Part shown: positions 1 through 11,660 of the stretch, piece after piece
Layout: each line of letters begins with the position of its first letter
How positions within the stretch are numbered: the first letter of the stretch is position 1
From: Erythrophleum ivorense
Lineage: Eukaryota; Streptophyta; Magnoliopsida; Fabales; Fabaceae
Reading direction: 5' to 3'
NCBI GenBank assembly: GCA_026724425.1
Contig: JAIUCV010000003.1
Coordinates: 53,322,477 to 53,386,476, forward strand
Length of the DNA: 64,000 bases
Translations under genes and position numbers: made by a program
Notes under the pieces: generated by a model
Database searches by the model: none
Told to the model about the DNA's origin: nothing
The model's input: the letters and a program-made list of their open reading frames with translations, nothing else

Positions 1-600
1 TAACTAATAATACTATTTGCTTCTTTATTTTTTAACCTTAAAATTTTATTTCAATTTTAAATTATTAGGTGCCTTTGATATATAATACAATTATGTGCTT
101 TCTCAAAAAACTCAAGAAGGTGGCTGAAAGCAAAGTGTAGGCAAGCTCATAAAATCAGAATAAAAATTAGCAAACGCTCTTTACTATTTATTAGTTATGA
201 TATGATTTCTCAATTACCTTGGTTTACAGTTCCTGGCTAGCAATGTAGAAATTATAGGTTATGAAAGGATTCTTAATTACCTGGTAGTAGCAAGTTATGG
301 CAATTCGTAAGATATTCTAATAAGGAACCAGCTAAGTTTAAAAAAAAAAATTGTAGGATATATATATATATATACATATATGGATATAACTTCAAAGATT
401 AGATAGAAGTTCTATTTTAGAATAAAAATTCCTTACACTTATGTATGCTTAAAAAATTCGTCCATAGATATGAAGTTAATTCACCTTCTAATTCTTCATT
501 TATTGAAGTAGTTAGTTTGCCCTTAATACTATGGATATTGTGCTTATCTAATCTTCTGCCATGTTCACTGATGAGTTATATTATTCATATGATTTGATTT
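1..600. other. AT-rich flank upstream of the Harbinger genes
   Basis: No coding region is supported here. The stretch is AT-rich with a short TA run at about 359-374. It presumably holds the 5' end and promoter of the Harbinger element. A TTA followed by GGTGCCTTTGATA near 66-81 vaguely resembles a PIF-type end, but I could not pair it with a matching right end. Confidence 0.4.
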
Positions 601-621
601 GATTTGATTTTTCCCGCAGTT

Positions 622-2000
622 ATGGCGCACTTGAAAAGAGAAGTGATCCTTGGATTGTTGATATGGTGGTTGAATGTTGTTCATGCAATATATAGATTCC
701 ATTTGAGCATGGGTCTTTTGTTTACTCAGCCTAAGAGGTGTATTAGTAATAAGTCGTACACTATAAGCTTCTATGCTAAGAGAGAACAACTTATGAAAAT
801 GATTTACCGTGATGACACTACTTGTTATGACCAACTCAGGATGAACAGACAGACCTTTGATCGACTATGTTCTATGCTTCATAATATAGGAGGATTGAAA
901 TCTACTAAAAATATGTTAGTTAATGAGCAAGTAGCGATGTTTTTACACATACTTGCGCATCACGTAAAGAATAGAGTCATTAGACAACGTTTTGGAAGAT
1001 CAGGGGAAACAATTAGTAGATATTTCAACATGGTGTTAATTGCTATACTACGTCTACAAGGCGGGCTATTTAAAACGCCAGAGCCTATTCCTGAAAATTC
1101 ACCCGATGAAAGATGGAAATGGTTCAAGGTAATAAAATCTTTCATTTTTAAATAATGGACACTGGGTATGGTTTTTGTAGCAAACCTATTAATTGTTCTC
1201 TTTTCCTTTTAGAATTGTCTTGGTGCACTAGATGGAACGCATATAAGGATAAAAGTGCCAATTGAAGCTAAACCAAGGTACCGTAATAGGAAAGGGGAGA
1301 TAACCACAAATGTCTTGGGAGTTTGTTCACCTGATTTACAATTTATATATGTCTTGCCTGGGTGGGAAGGGTCTGCAGCTGATGGAAGGGTATTACGTAA
1401 TGCTATTAGTAGGAGGAATGGGTTGAAAGTACCTCAGGGTGAGCAACTCAACCATATTTTTCATACATAACATTGTCATTTACTATATCTATATATTTAT
1501 GTTTACTCTTTTATTACTAAAAAATAAAATTATATTATTTAGGGCGCTACTATTTGGTCGATGCTGGGTTCACTAATTGTGAAGGATTTCTTGCTCCTTA
1601 TCGTGGACAAAAGTACCATTTAAATGAGTGGAGAGAGGGTCACATGCCAACTTCCCCTCAGGAGTTCTTTAATATGAAGCACTCAGCTGCACGAAATACC
1701 ATCGAGAGGGCTTTTGGGATTTTGAAACTACGATGGGCAATCCTTAGAAGTCCTTCATGGTACCCAGTGAAAACATATAACCGAATTATAATTGCTTGCT
1801 GCTTATTGCATAATTTTATCAGACAATACAATGATGATGACCCCTTGGAAGATGAGGTTGGGGACATTGCACCACGTGATTCAATTGAGGAGCATAGTCC
1901 TATAATTACAATGGAGTCAACCGATGCTTGGAGTGCTTGGCGGGACAGATTAGCAAATGAAATGTTCACCAATTTTAGGCGCCGTAGAGCAAGTAGATGA
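622..2000 (+). CDS. HARBI1-like DDE transposase (PIF/Harbinger), 3 exons
   Basis: This is a DDE-superfamily nuclease that cuts and rejoins element ends in the nucleus. I infer exons 622-1128, 1213-1438 and 1543-2000. Both introns start with GT and end with AG, and the joined frame gives about 396 residues, a normal family length, with no internal stop. The N-terminal third (FDRLC, then RFGRSGETISRYF, a helix-turn-helix-like stretch) precedes the catalytic core. The apparent triad is D176 in GALDGTHI, D251 in YYLVDAGF and E299 in ARNTIERAFG. FLAPYRG and YHLNEW are family hallmarks. The first ATG is at 622. The sequence just before it (TTTTTCCCGCAG ending at 619) looks like a splice acceptor, so a further 5' exon is possible. 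The intact frame suggests a recent or still active copy. Confidence 0.88.
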
Positions 2001-2299
2001 ATTTGTGTACCTCTTGAAAACTTTAATGGATGTACTTGAAATATTAGCTTGGATGTTATATATGATTCGAACTAAACTAAATATTTAGGTATTTGCACAT
2101 TATTATTAATAGATTGCTTGTTATGTGTATTTGTAATCTAACTGTTGACTATCAATATGATCTTGTCATTCATATACATTTGATTTCTTTAGTGCCTAAG
2201 GTCATGATTGTAATTGCATAAGTGGCTAATTTGTTGTTAGTTTTAACGTTAATTTGCACAGGTCTTTTGACTAGTTTGTAATTTGACTATTTCATCATC

Positions 2300-3311
2300 A
2301 TGGAGCATCAACCTGAAGGTCCTTCTCAAGTTGGCAAACATGTGTGGTCACCTGAGGAGGATAACTTACTTGTGGCATGCATGCTTGAGCTACGTGAAGA
2401 TGGAAAATATATAGCTGATAATGGGTTCAAGTCTGGGCATTTGCAGGTGCTGGAAATAATGATGGAACAGAAATTACCTGGAGGTGGTATTAAGGGGTGT
2501 CCACACATTCAATCGCGCATTAAAACATTAAAAACTGGTTGGGCAGTTGTTTATGATATGGTGTATGGTACACACACTAGTGGTTTCGGGTGGGATCCCC
2601 TGAGAAAGTGTGTTACGGCAGATAAAGAAGTATGGGATGAATATTTGAAGGTAAAACAATACATAAGTATATATTTGGCTAGTTTAATTGTTAGTCATGG
2701 TACAATATATAAATATATGTTCATTTTTAATTGTTCATTTTTTTTTTGTGCAGTCACACAAAAAAGCAGCACCTTTTAGGAGTAAACCTTTTCCTTTATT
2801 TGAAGAACTCTGTTTGGTGTTTGGAAAAGACCGAGCAACTGGGAGGGACGCCCAATCTGCTACTGATATACTTGAGGACATTGGTCAAGGAGATGTGGGT
2901 GTTGGCATAGATGACTTTTTCGAACCTGACTTAGGTGATGACCCAGATGGAGGTTTTGCCTATTCTGAAGTACCACCATCTCAACTAGGTGAAGCCATGT
3001 CTGGGTCGAGGAAAAGGAAAAGACGTGGACGCGATGAGACATTTGTAGAGGCATTCAAGGAGGTGGGTGCAGATTTGAAGCAAGGCATTCATGAAGCCAC
3101 GAATAAATTATGCATATCATTTGGTGTTGAGGCAGAGTTGAATGCCAAAAGAGAGAAGCTCTTTTCTGAAGTGGCAATGGTGGATGGACTTACACGCCAA
3201 GAAAGGAATGCTGCTCATATCCAACTTTGTCGTGATGACAAATTGATGCTCGCATTTTTATCATTACCTATTGATGAACGGGCTGATTGGGTTCAACAAC
3301 TGATCAGATAA
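2300..3311 (+). CDS. Myb/SANT-like DNA-binding partner protein (Harbinger ORF1), 2 exons
   Basis: Exons 2300-2650 and 2754-3311 join through a GT...TGCAG intron into about 302 residues without a stop. Residues near 15-117 form the Myb/SANT-like domain of plant Harbinger partner proteins: WSPEEDNLLVACMLEL at the start, IQSRIKTLK in the middle, FGWDPLRKCVTADKEVWDEY at the end. PFPLFEELCLVFGKDRATG follows, then an acidic stretch with repeated D and G, a basic patch (GSRKRKRRGRDE) that could be a nuclear-localisation signal, and a helical C-terminus. In characterised Harbingers this protein binds element ends and helps the transposase into the nucleus. Plant host genes of the same domain family exist, but the position next to the transposase makes the transposon role far more likely. 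Confidence 0.85.
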
Positions 3312-3319
3312 GTTGATGC

Positions 3320-4292
3320 TTCACTTTTTGGGCTATGTGCACAAATTTAATGTGCATTTTTTGAACCATGGTGTGCAATTTTTGTTGTTTAAATGCTACA
3401 CACTTACTATCTAAAGTTGGGAGAATACGATGCAAGAAGGGGTTGATTTTTTGGTGTATATATGATGGCAACTTATGTCGACATTTTTGTGGATAAGCTG
3501 GTTACTTTGATATATGGCTGGGTTATGTTCATGTATTTTTGTTGTCAATCAGACAGAAACTTATGTGCAAGGCTGTTGTTTTATTATATATAGGTTGTAC
3601 AAGATTCTGTTGGTATTTTTGTTGTATATAGGGAAGTGGATTAGGTGTACACTTTATGTGAAAGATAGGTGCACTTTGTTATAATTTTGCTTGAAGAGGT
3701 GCACTCTTTTGATGTAACAAGTATCATGTACAACTTCAGTAATGTTTCATGTACAACTGACAGGAGAAATGTTTTGTTTCGCCCACCATGTGCAGAGGTT
3801 AGGGATATTGAAATTGGTATCTTGTTGACCAAGAGCTTTTTAACTTCATATGTACTAATGAATTTAATTGATTTAACTACATTTGTAGTTATGCCCCACA
3901 TAGGAATATTGAAGGTTGCACTTGAAGAACGAATATCGCTGCGCTTGATGGTCAAAAAATTGCACTCTTTTGTCATATGTAGGTGCACTCCAAAAACATG
4001 CCAAATGTGTACATGTGCACACTTTTGTTGGATATAAGTACACTTGAAAGTTTGTTGCGTTGTATTATATTGATGTAAAATGTGTGAAATGTGTGAAACT
4101 CTTGATGCATGTTTATGATATTCTTAGGATTGTTATGGATATTTTTAAGCTTATGGGGTTTAATTCATGTGAGATTTGATTATCATTTTTATGGTCAAGA
4201 ATTTAAAGTCACGCGTTAATTAATAATCTATAGCAAGGTTACATCCAGATTAATAATAAACTTTATTTAAATCTCTATTGTTGTTGCCATAC

Positions 4293-4323
<31 letters not shown>

Positions 4324-4570
4324 CATATGATTATGAACATATCTTTTTTGGTAGGATATCAATTGAAATTTGAAATGTAATATAAAAATTACATATTTAA
4401 TCAAGTAATATTTATATAAATTCTTGTCTCGAACTTGGAAATTAATGGAATAAAAGTAATTAGTTAAGACAATATCATATAAGATGTAAAGGACTTAAGC
4501 AAACTATGTAAATCTTTATTAGCTAATTCAATTAGTCTATCAAGCTGCAACAAATGAAAAATGAAAGATG
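3320..4570. other. Non-coding flank with recurring GGTGCACTTT-like motifs
   Basis: No gene is supported. Between about 3350 and 4060 short words such as GGTGCACTTT, GGTGCACTC, TTGCACTC and GGTGTACAC recur on the + strand. They are probably subterminal repeats of the Harbinger or of a decayed neighbour. A TG/TA microsatellite lies near 4295-4322. Confidence 0.35.
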
Positions 4571-4571
4571 T

Positions 4572-5015
4572 TCATTCCTCTTTATATATATACATTCTCA
4601 TTTGCGTTAATTCCTGTTTCATGTTTTCATCTTTCTCGCCAAATAAGTCCTGAGCCATGACATAGAGAATTGTTTGCATTATAAAAATATCTACGTCTCT
4701 CCCTGAATCACCAACTACATCATATAACCCATCTCGTTTCAATATGAAGACAACAAAAAGGACATACTACAGTGGTGTTCACGGTTTGCTCATGTGTTAT
4801 AGCCTTTTCCACCCATGCAAAGCGAATTGGGACTATAAGGATTTATCCAAAATTACAGTCACAAGCAAGTCAAAATTTTGAAATTATTTCCCTGTCAGCC
4901 TGTTTTCACCACTTTTTAGAGAGCTCAAAATATGCTCCTAGCCTCCTAACTAACTCAACCAAAGAGGCAGCCCTATATCCAAGCTTAGTGAGAACATCAG
5001 CATTTTTTTCTTCTT
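4572..5015 (-). pseudogene. Unidentified coding-like remnant
   Basis: On the minus strand an open frame of about 62 codons runs from roughly 4757 to a TGA at 4572-4574. It has protein-like composition, including VVFILKRDGLYDVVGDSGRD and VMAQDLFGEKDENMKQE. A second open stretch near 5010-4910 reads VLTKLGYRAASLVELVRRLG and ends in a stop. The two are separated by stops that an intron could explain. I do not recognise the family. They may be two 3' exons of a decayed gene or fragments captured by a transposon. A chance open frame cannot be excluded. Confidence 0.3.
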
Positions 5016-5029
5016 TCTGGATAGGAAAA

Positions 5030-5595
5030 AAGATTTATTGAAGAGAAGAGAAAAGCAATACAAAACCGAGAACAAGAAGTCCTCCAACAACAAGGAAATA
5101 AAAGTTACAAATAGGACATCAGTGTATCACCAATAAGGAGACAGACTATATGCACAAGTCACAAATCAAAGATTTTCAAAGCTCTTTATACCACGAAAAG
5201 TTAAACTGCATTGAGTCCAAGTCCCTAAATAACCGTAGTAAAGGATCTAAAAGTGGATATGTGACTATATTTTCTCAGATTTATGAAACAAGACTACTCA
5301 AAAGTTAGTTCTAAGCTAACGTATACCCAGAGGCTCCTTTCATTTGGATTTAGACAACACTCGTAAGGATGACTCTAAAGAGCTCTAAAATGCAAAATTA
5401 ACAATAAAGAAACCACGGGTACAACAGTATAAATAAGGTCCCAATCACATTTTTAGTTGGTCCCAATCACTTATAACTATGAAAGGTAAAATAAACACCT
5501 AGACTCTCGAAAGGTAAACAACTGATAAGAAACCAGTGTTTTCTGTAACCATAATTAAGTTCATATATACTTGCAGTGATACCAACATGCAAAAT
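5030..5595. other. Unassigned stretch before the EF-1alpha fragment
   Basis: I see no gene. The A-rich sequence on the + strand has no long open frame. It could be decayed 3' flank of the adjacent EF-1alpha fragment. Confidence 0.3.
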
Positions 5596-5973
5596 TCACT
5601 TGCCTCCCTTCTTCTGAGCACCTTGGGTAACCTTAGCTCCAGTCGCTTCATTCTTCTCCACATTCTTGATAACTACCACATCCACAGGTTGATGTATATC
5701 CCTTACGGCAAATCGACCAAGATGATCAGAGAATGTTTCAACCACCATGGGCTTGGTGGGAATCATCTTAACCATACCAGCATCACCATTCTTCAAAAAT
5801 TTGGGTTCCTTCTCAAGCTCCTTACCAGATTGCCTATCAATCTTTGTCAGAAGTTCAACAAATTTGACAGCAATGTGGGAAGTGTGGCAATCAAGCACAG
5901 GGGCATAGCCATTTCCAACCTGGCCAGGATCGTTCATGATGATAACCTGGGATGTGCAGCTGGCAGCCTCCTT
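5596..5973 (-). pseudogene. 5'-truncated EF-1alpha fragment (domain III only)
   Basis: The minus frame ending at TGA 5596-5598 encodes about 125 residues of the C-terminal domain of translation elongation factor 1-alpha. Diagnostic motifs are TSQVIIMNDPGQ, GNGYAPVLDCHTSHIAVKF, KELEKEPKFLKNGDAG, IPTKPMVVETF and the C-terminal AQKKGGK. Similarity stops abruptly at KEAA (5973). The GTPase domain and domain II are absent, so it cannot act in translation. The usual YPPLGRF is reduced to HLGRF, a two-residue loss, and several invariant positions differ. The abrupt 5' cut with no intron fits a 5'-truncated processed copy or a fragment carried by a transposon. I saw no poly(A) tail or target duplication. 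Confidence 0.85.
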
Positions 5974-6144
5974 GTATGGAAATTGGTAATCAAGTTGTAA
6001 CAAATTTCAGAAACAAAATAATGATAATCATCAATTTGCTTTGGGAAAAGGAAGGTGGAAAAAGCTTTCGAAGGCTTCGAAACCACTGCACAAAGCAACT
6101 CACAAGTTTTTGTCTTCTTCGACGCTATTTCGCACTGCAGGTCA

Positions 6145-6450
6145 CGATGCCGGGAAGAAAAGCTCCACCTTTCTTGTCCGATTTTCGTTCCCCTTCAAAT
6201 GCCGTCCTTCAACAGTGGCTGGGAGAGGAATAGATGCAAGTCTGGTATAAGAAAGTCAGACTCCGTTCTCGTGCAGCTCCACCGCTCTTCTCCGAATTTC
6301 GTTTGAACGTCGTCCTTCAATAGAGGCCGGGAGACGAAAAGGAAGGCCAGATTGCGTTCTCATGGGGCTCCCCTGCTCTTGTTCGACCTCCGTTGCCGTC
6401 AAACGCCGTCCTTCAATGGTGGCTGGGAGAGGAATAGATGCAGGAAGCTG
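6145..6450. repeat. Three-unit ~100-bp degenerate tandem repeat
   Basis: The word GYCGTCCTTCAA recurs at 6201, 6309 and 6405, that is at 108- and 96-bp spacing. Each time it is followed by a GGCTGGGAGAGG-like word and preceded by GCTC(C)ACC...CTC. The stretch is noticeably more GC-rich than its surroundings. Short open frames cross it in several frames, but none resembles a known protein. Confidence 0.6.
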
Positions 6451-6499
6451 TTTATTTTGTGCGGCCAGGGCTCCTCCGTTGCTGGGCAAAGATAAAATG

Positions 6500-6780
6500 T
6501 CTTTTTTCAATTTTATTTACTGAACAACAGTTACAATTAATTTTAAAAATAAGTATTTTATTATTTTTATTGTTTTTGGGGCTTTTTAGTCTTTTAACAT
6601 TTTTTTCATTCCATTCCTTCTTCATTTCCATTTAACCAAACATCAAAAAATTATATCATTTCTGTTTCCTTTTATATCATACCAAACATATCGCGGGGTA
6701 CAAGATTCCTTTCCATTCCCACTCCCTCTCTTATTCCTATTCCATGAAAAAACTCTCCCGCAAACCAAACGAGCCATTAG
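6500..6780. mobile_element. Possible right end of a Harbinger/Tourist-type element
   Basis: Read on the minus strand, the sequence from about 6778 begins GGCTCGTTTGGTTTGCGGGA and continues with GGAATGGAA-like words. That is the usual appearance of Tourist/Harbinger ends in plants. TTA follows on the + strand. No matching left end was found, so it may be a fragment or the end of the larger Harbinger element to the left. Confidence 0.35.
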
Positions 6781-6789
6781 AGTCTAGAA

Positions 6790-7486
6790 GTTCAATTGGG
6801 TTTTTTTTTAACTTTAAATAATTTTTTGAGACAAATATAATGTAAATCACAATCTAAACGATTTTTTTTTTTGAAAATATATACTTACTATCTCAATTAT
6901 GATTTATTTTTTTTATTTTTAACTCCAAAAATATGTACATTTTATTTTTATTTTTTTAATTTAAATGTGACAATCATATTTAAAAATAATTTGACAGGAT
7001 TTTTTATTTATTAATTATTTATAATTTATAAAATATATTTAAATATTTTTTGTTAAAATTATAAAATAATCTTTAAAAATTTTTTTATTTTAGTCTTTTT
7101 TTTTTTAATATTATATACATCCTCGGGGCCTAGTCTAGGCTTACCTCACAATTTGTTTTCTTGAAACTGCCTGACTTGACTAGGCAACACTAGGCTAGCA
7201 GATAGGTCAGGCTAACCTGCAGCCGTAATTTTTTATTTTGTCAGTATCATTACTTTTTTTTTATAAATTAATATTATTACGATTTTGTAATTATTTAAAA
7301 AATTTCTATATATTTTTTTATTGATTTTAGAAATTATCTTACTGATTATATATATATATATATATATAAGTTGAATCTAAAAATATTGTAGATAGATTGG
7401 AGTCGTGACTCTTTTTTTTTTTGGTTTCTTTTTAAAAAGTTTTCTTTCATTTTCTTTTTGGCCTTTTGTCCATAGGGTCTTACCTT
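6790..7486. other. AT-rich intergenic sequence
   Basis: No gene is supported. The sequence contains long A/T runs and a TA microsatellite at about 7350-7368. A CCTAGTCTAGGC / CTAGGCTAGC word cluster near 7125-7215 resembles the one near 60.05-60.13 kb. Confidence 0.4.
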
Positions 7487-7489
7487 TTA

Positions 7490-8447
7490 CGTTTTGTTTG
7501 GATGGGGGAAAGGAAAAGAAGAGAGAGAAAAAAATGAAAAGAAGAGAGAGAGAAGAAAAGGATAAGAGAAAACGTATAAACTCCTCATGCGTTTGGATTA
7601 AGGGAGAAAAAAATGTATAAATATATATATTAATTTAATATAATAATAATTTTATTATTATTTTAAATTTTTACATATATATTTTTTTTAAAAAATAAGA
7701 ATAATAAAAGATATAAAAATTAATTTAAAAATATTTAAATAATTTTAAAAAATTATTTTTGAATAAAACAAAAAATTTTAATAAAAAAACATACATTTAA
7801 ATTTTAAAAATATTTATTCTTTAAATTAATTAAATTTATTTTATAAAAAATATTTATAAATTATTAATTTAAAATTATAAATATTAATATTATTTTAATA
7901 TATATTAATTAAATTAAATATAAAATATAAATATTATATATATATATATATATACGTTGCCTGATCAGGCCACGCATATGTATATATATATGTGTGTGTG
8001 CGCGCGCGCGCGCGAGACTGCAATGCAGTCAAACACACATATGTCCGACTGTATTATAGTTGCAAGTTTTTTTTTTAATTATGTATAATTTTTTAAAAAT
8101 TATATATTATCTATTAATTTTTATATTATAAAATATTATTATTTTGTAAAATATATTAATTAATTTAATAATAAAAATTAATTATAACATTAATTTTTAA
8201 ATTAATTAATTAAAATATTTAAAAAAATTTATTAAATATATATTTTTATTATTTTACATAGCCGCACCCCTTTTCCCCTTTAATCTCTCCATATTCAGAG
8301 AAAAAAAAAAACGACAAGACTTATTGTACTTTTTTCTCAATTTTTTCTCTTCTCCTCTGTTTTCTCTCCGAACCAAATGGGAGAAAATTTCGTTTTCCTC
8401 CCCCTCCTTTCCCTTCTCCCCACTTTTCTCTCGATCCAAATGCACTG
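7490..8447. mobile_element. Tourist-like non-autonomous TIR element (~958 bp)
   Basis: TTA at 7487-7489 is followed by CGTTTTGTTTGGATGGGGGA. The right end, read on the minus strand, begins CAGTGCATTTGGATCGAG and abuts TTA at 8448-8450. Purine-rich GGAAAAGAAGAG-type tracts lie inside the left end, and the complementary pyrimidine tract lies inside the right end. The core is almost pure A/T with no coding capacity. TTA duplication plus TTTGGAT ends fits Tourist/Harbinger MITEs, which could be mobilised by a transposase such as the one at 0.6 kb. The inverted match is imperfect. Confidence 0.42.
7971..8014. repeat. 44-bp perfect alternating pyrimidine-purine tract, (TA)/(TG)/(CG)
   Basis: From 7971 to 8014 every step alternates pyrimidine and purine: CACGCA, a TA run, a TG run and then seven CG dinucleotides. 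Such tracts can adopt left-handed Z-DNA under supercoiling. An imperfect palindrome, GACTGCAATGCAGTC, follows directly. Confidence 0.8.
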
Positions 8448-8449
8448 TT

Positions 8450-9060
8450 AGTGATACGATAATAAGCTATAAAAAAAATTAATTTATCACATTTTTATTG
8501 AAAATATGATAACTCAAGAATTTGGGAAATAGAAAATAACAAAATATCTAGTCATAAATTTAATTTAATAAGAGCATGCAAATAATTAATAAAAATTTCA
8601 CTTAATTAATTAAAGCATTAAGTTCAAATCACTGTAAATTACGAAATAGATTTAAATTAAAAGTAATTAAAATAAGAATTTAAATGATATTAATTGAACT
8701 TTATAATGCCGAAACTCAAGAGTTTACACAGAGAGAACTGGAGTCAAGCCTTGCCCATAGTGTCATCAAATTTACCAAGCAGGAGAGGGAGCCTTTGCAA
8801 TGACCCTATTATTTAGTGTTAATGTTATTTTCATTATTATTCAAAGGACTTGTTTGAAATACAAATGGGAGTTTAGGTGAGATGTTTTTTATTTTTTATT
8901 TTTTTAAGGGCAGAAAAAGTGATGAACTGAATTTCTATCTTATTTCATTTTATTTGATTAGATTTAAAAAAAAAAAAAAAGAGAAGGACTTCTTTGACAA
9001 AATAAAACGAGGACCTAATGGAACCGAATCTGGGTTAATGGGGGCAATAGTGAATTTTTG
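8450..9060. other. Intergenic, nothing recognised
   Basis: AT-rich sequence without a supported gene, repeat or element end. Confidence 0.4.
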
Positions 9061-11660
9061 CCAAAGAAAATAAAAACTGAGCCAAACAGCAATCTCCTTC
9101 TCGATGCTTCTCCTCCACTGCTTCACTGTTTGCTCGGCTCTCAGTTTCTCTCAGCTTTCTCGTTCTTTCATTCCACCTCGTCTCTCTATTTTTCTCCCTC
9201 CATAAACTTCATTATTCCTCTGAAAAACCGAAGCTCTTGCCTCCCCCAAGACCCTGCATCTTCGTCGTTGGTCAAGCAGCAGCTCCTTCTTCCGAACAGC
9301 TGCTTCTTGTTGCAAAACTAGCCTCCTACCTCTTTTACGTCCATTTATGCGAAGTTAGGAGCTCCGTAACCCTGGATTCGGGTAACACGTGGAGGAGTGC
9401 AGCTCGAGAAGCCCTCTTATCCCCTGTTCGTGTGCTGTTCCGCTGTGCAGGGGTGAGTTCAAGTTTGAGCTTCCATTTTCGGATTAATCTTGCTTAAAAG
9501 GTTAGAGGAGAGTAAACCATCGTTAACTCATTCTTGCTCTTCCTCCACAGCCACATTTCTTTACCTAACAACCATCTAGTGTGAGCTCCTTTAAGCTGTA
9601 ACGTGATTTCATCTTGTGTGGGTAAGCTGTTGTGTTGTTAGATTTTGGGAATTTCGAAGCTCTAGAACCTTGTTTGTCATGGGTGTTTTGATTCACTTGG
9701 CATGTGGATGAGCTACCCACTAGTTCTATTTACTAATTATAGCCCTTAAAGCAAATATTTAAACGCATTATTATGATGTTAATTCAATTGAAGATAATCT
9801 AGTCTACAGTTGAAGTTAGGAGCAACAATTGATTTCTTAGAGGAGTAATTTAGTCAGAAGGGGTAATAAAAATATTTGGTGGTGAAATCATTCTATAATG
9901 TTGGGGATAAGTAAGTGGATAATTGTAGAGCTGGAAACTTGATATTGAGCACAAGACTCTGTGGTAGTTGAGTGGATGAAGTTAGCTTCATGTGAATTTT
10001 TGAGGCAACAAGTGAGGGGTTTGTATTGAGAAAAACTGGACGTTAAAGTGACTATATTTTTATTTACATTAATATTTAAGAACTTGAAATTCATGAACTA
10101 GGAATTTGGAAGTTAAGAAATTGCATGTTAGATTTTCTTGCTCATAGCGATGCACATTATCATTAGTGGTTATTAACTTATTATTGATAAATCATATGTT
10201 TATATACCTTCTAGCAAGGAGTTGAGTTATAATATTTATAATAGTGTTAATGCTAGGCCCCTAATGATACATGTTGCTAATATGATTACCCAGCATATGA
10301 TAATATACCTTGATTAAATACTCTGTTGTATTGTTAATGGGTCATGTATCTGTGTATTATGAATTAAGTTCCTTATCTTGCTTGCCCGCTAGATGTTCGG
10401 TTAAATGCTTAAAAGAGATATTTAAAAGGAATATGATGGCATACATTATAGTGGCATTCTCATTTAATTAATTTTATTAAATTAAGCTGCAAAAAAAAAT
10501 TACATGCTATTTAATGCTTGCTTGCCTGAGTTGGTTCATACGAAGAGTTTCCCAATCAAATTGAACCTCGTATGCCACCAAGATCCTAAGTGTTGGAACA
10601 ATGGAATTAATTTAATTATATAGGGATTAATGGATAATTGAGATGATAATTTTATAAAATTTGTATTTTAGGGTACTTGGAGAGCATTCCCATATCTGGA
10701 AATTTGTTGAAGGAAATTGGTAGGAAATTTGTGGAAGGGAATTGGTAGGGGAGTATTATTACCAAGCCAAATGCACTATGACTAGGTAATACTGACTATC
10801 CATGTTTTTCTATTTTACCTCCTTTCCGTTACTTTATACGAATGATTGAATTTTATACCTGAACTTTGGGATAAGCTTCTTGATTATAGCGTTTTTGTTA
10901 TGTTGAATTTAAGATTGAACTTTTCTAATTCTTTGAAATTATCTAACTGATATTTGGTTATGTGAATAAATATTGATGAAAGGTTTGTACCATTATAAGT
11001 GAATTTAACTGGTCAAATGCAGAATTCTGATTCTTTCTGATTTTTTAATAAACATTGATATTTTGTGATATATTGTGGGTCTCATGCTCCCATTTGTATA
11101 TCGTGGGCCTCGTGTTTCCATCTGATATGGTAAGATATGTTGTGGGCTTTGTGCTCCATTCTGATATGATATGTGGTGGGTTTCATGCTTCCATCTGTAT
11201 ATTGTGAGTCTTGTGCTCTCATCATAAGATATGTTGTGGGCATTGTGCTCTCATCCAATGTGGTATGCTGTGGGTTCAGTCCTGTTTAGATGCTTCCTAC
11301 CTTGCTTTGATGAATGATTTTCGTACTAGTTATTTTATCCGTGCTACTCACTTACTTGATACATAAAGGTTGATTTGATCGTCCCCTGACATTATGATTC
11401 TCTCTTAATTGTCTTTTCTTCTTTTTTTTTTTTCTTTTAAAATTGTGAACCTTGAATATTAACTCTTATTTGCTTGATAGATTGTTATTGTAAATTCCTA
11501 TTTTCGAAAAACTCTTGCTCCCATAGCTTGTCCGTTTTTTGCGAAGTTAATATTATCTTCTCACTGAATGTCACAACTCATTTTTTTAACATCTTACTGG
11601 TTTCAGGTATTAGCATTGGTCATGAATCGGATCCGAAGCATGGGTGAGTAGCATTTATTG
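9060..11660 (+). other. Possible spliced non-coding transcript region
   Basis: The segment 9090-9500 is pyrimidine-rich and much less AT-biased than its flanks, like a plant 5' leader. It contains a plausible donor (CTGTGCAGGGGTGAGTTC near 9445-9460). A plausible acceptor (GGTTTCAG) lies near 11608, before a short GC-richer segment that reads into another GTGAGT. No open frame matches a known protein. It could be a non-coding RNA gene, the 5' end of a gene whose body is lost, or a retroelement terminus. Confidence 0.25.
11055..11285 (+). repeat. Degenerate ~45-bp minisatellite
   Basis: About five copies of a unit resembling GATATGTTGTGGGCTTTGTG followed by CTCCCATCTGATATG are arranged head to tail, with imperfect spacing and many substitutions. 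It has no coding content. Confidence 0.7.

Larger units (their letters stand above)
600..3320 (+). mobile_element. PIF/Harbinger DNA transposon, two-gene core
   Basis: The transposase gene and its Myb/SANT-like partner lie in the same orientation about 300 bp apart. This is the standard content of autonomous plant PIF/Harbinger elements, which need both proteins to transpose. Both genes are open across all inferred exons. The coordinates cover only the gene core. I could not find a convincing pair of terminal inverted repeats with a TWA target duplication, so the true ends are unknown and current mobility is unproven. Confidence 0.8.

Noticed and set aside
66..6780. Full-length Harbinger from TTA/GGTGCC to GAGCC/ATTAG
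   Set aside because: The two ends match at only about 9 of 15 positions, the target triplet is out of register, and an EF-1alpha fragment would lie inside. Too weak to call.
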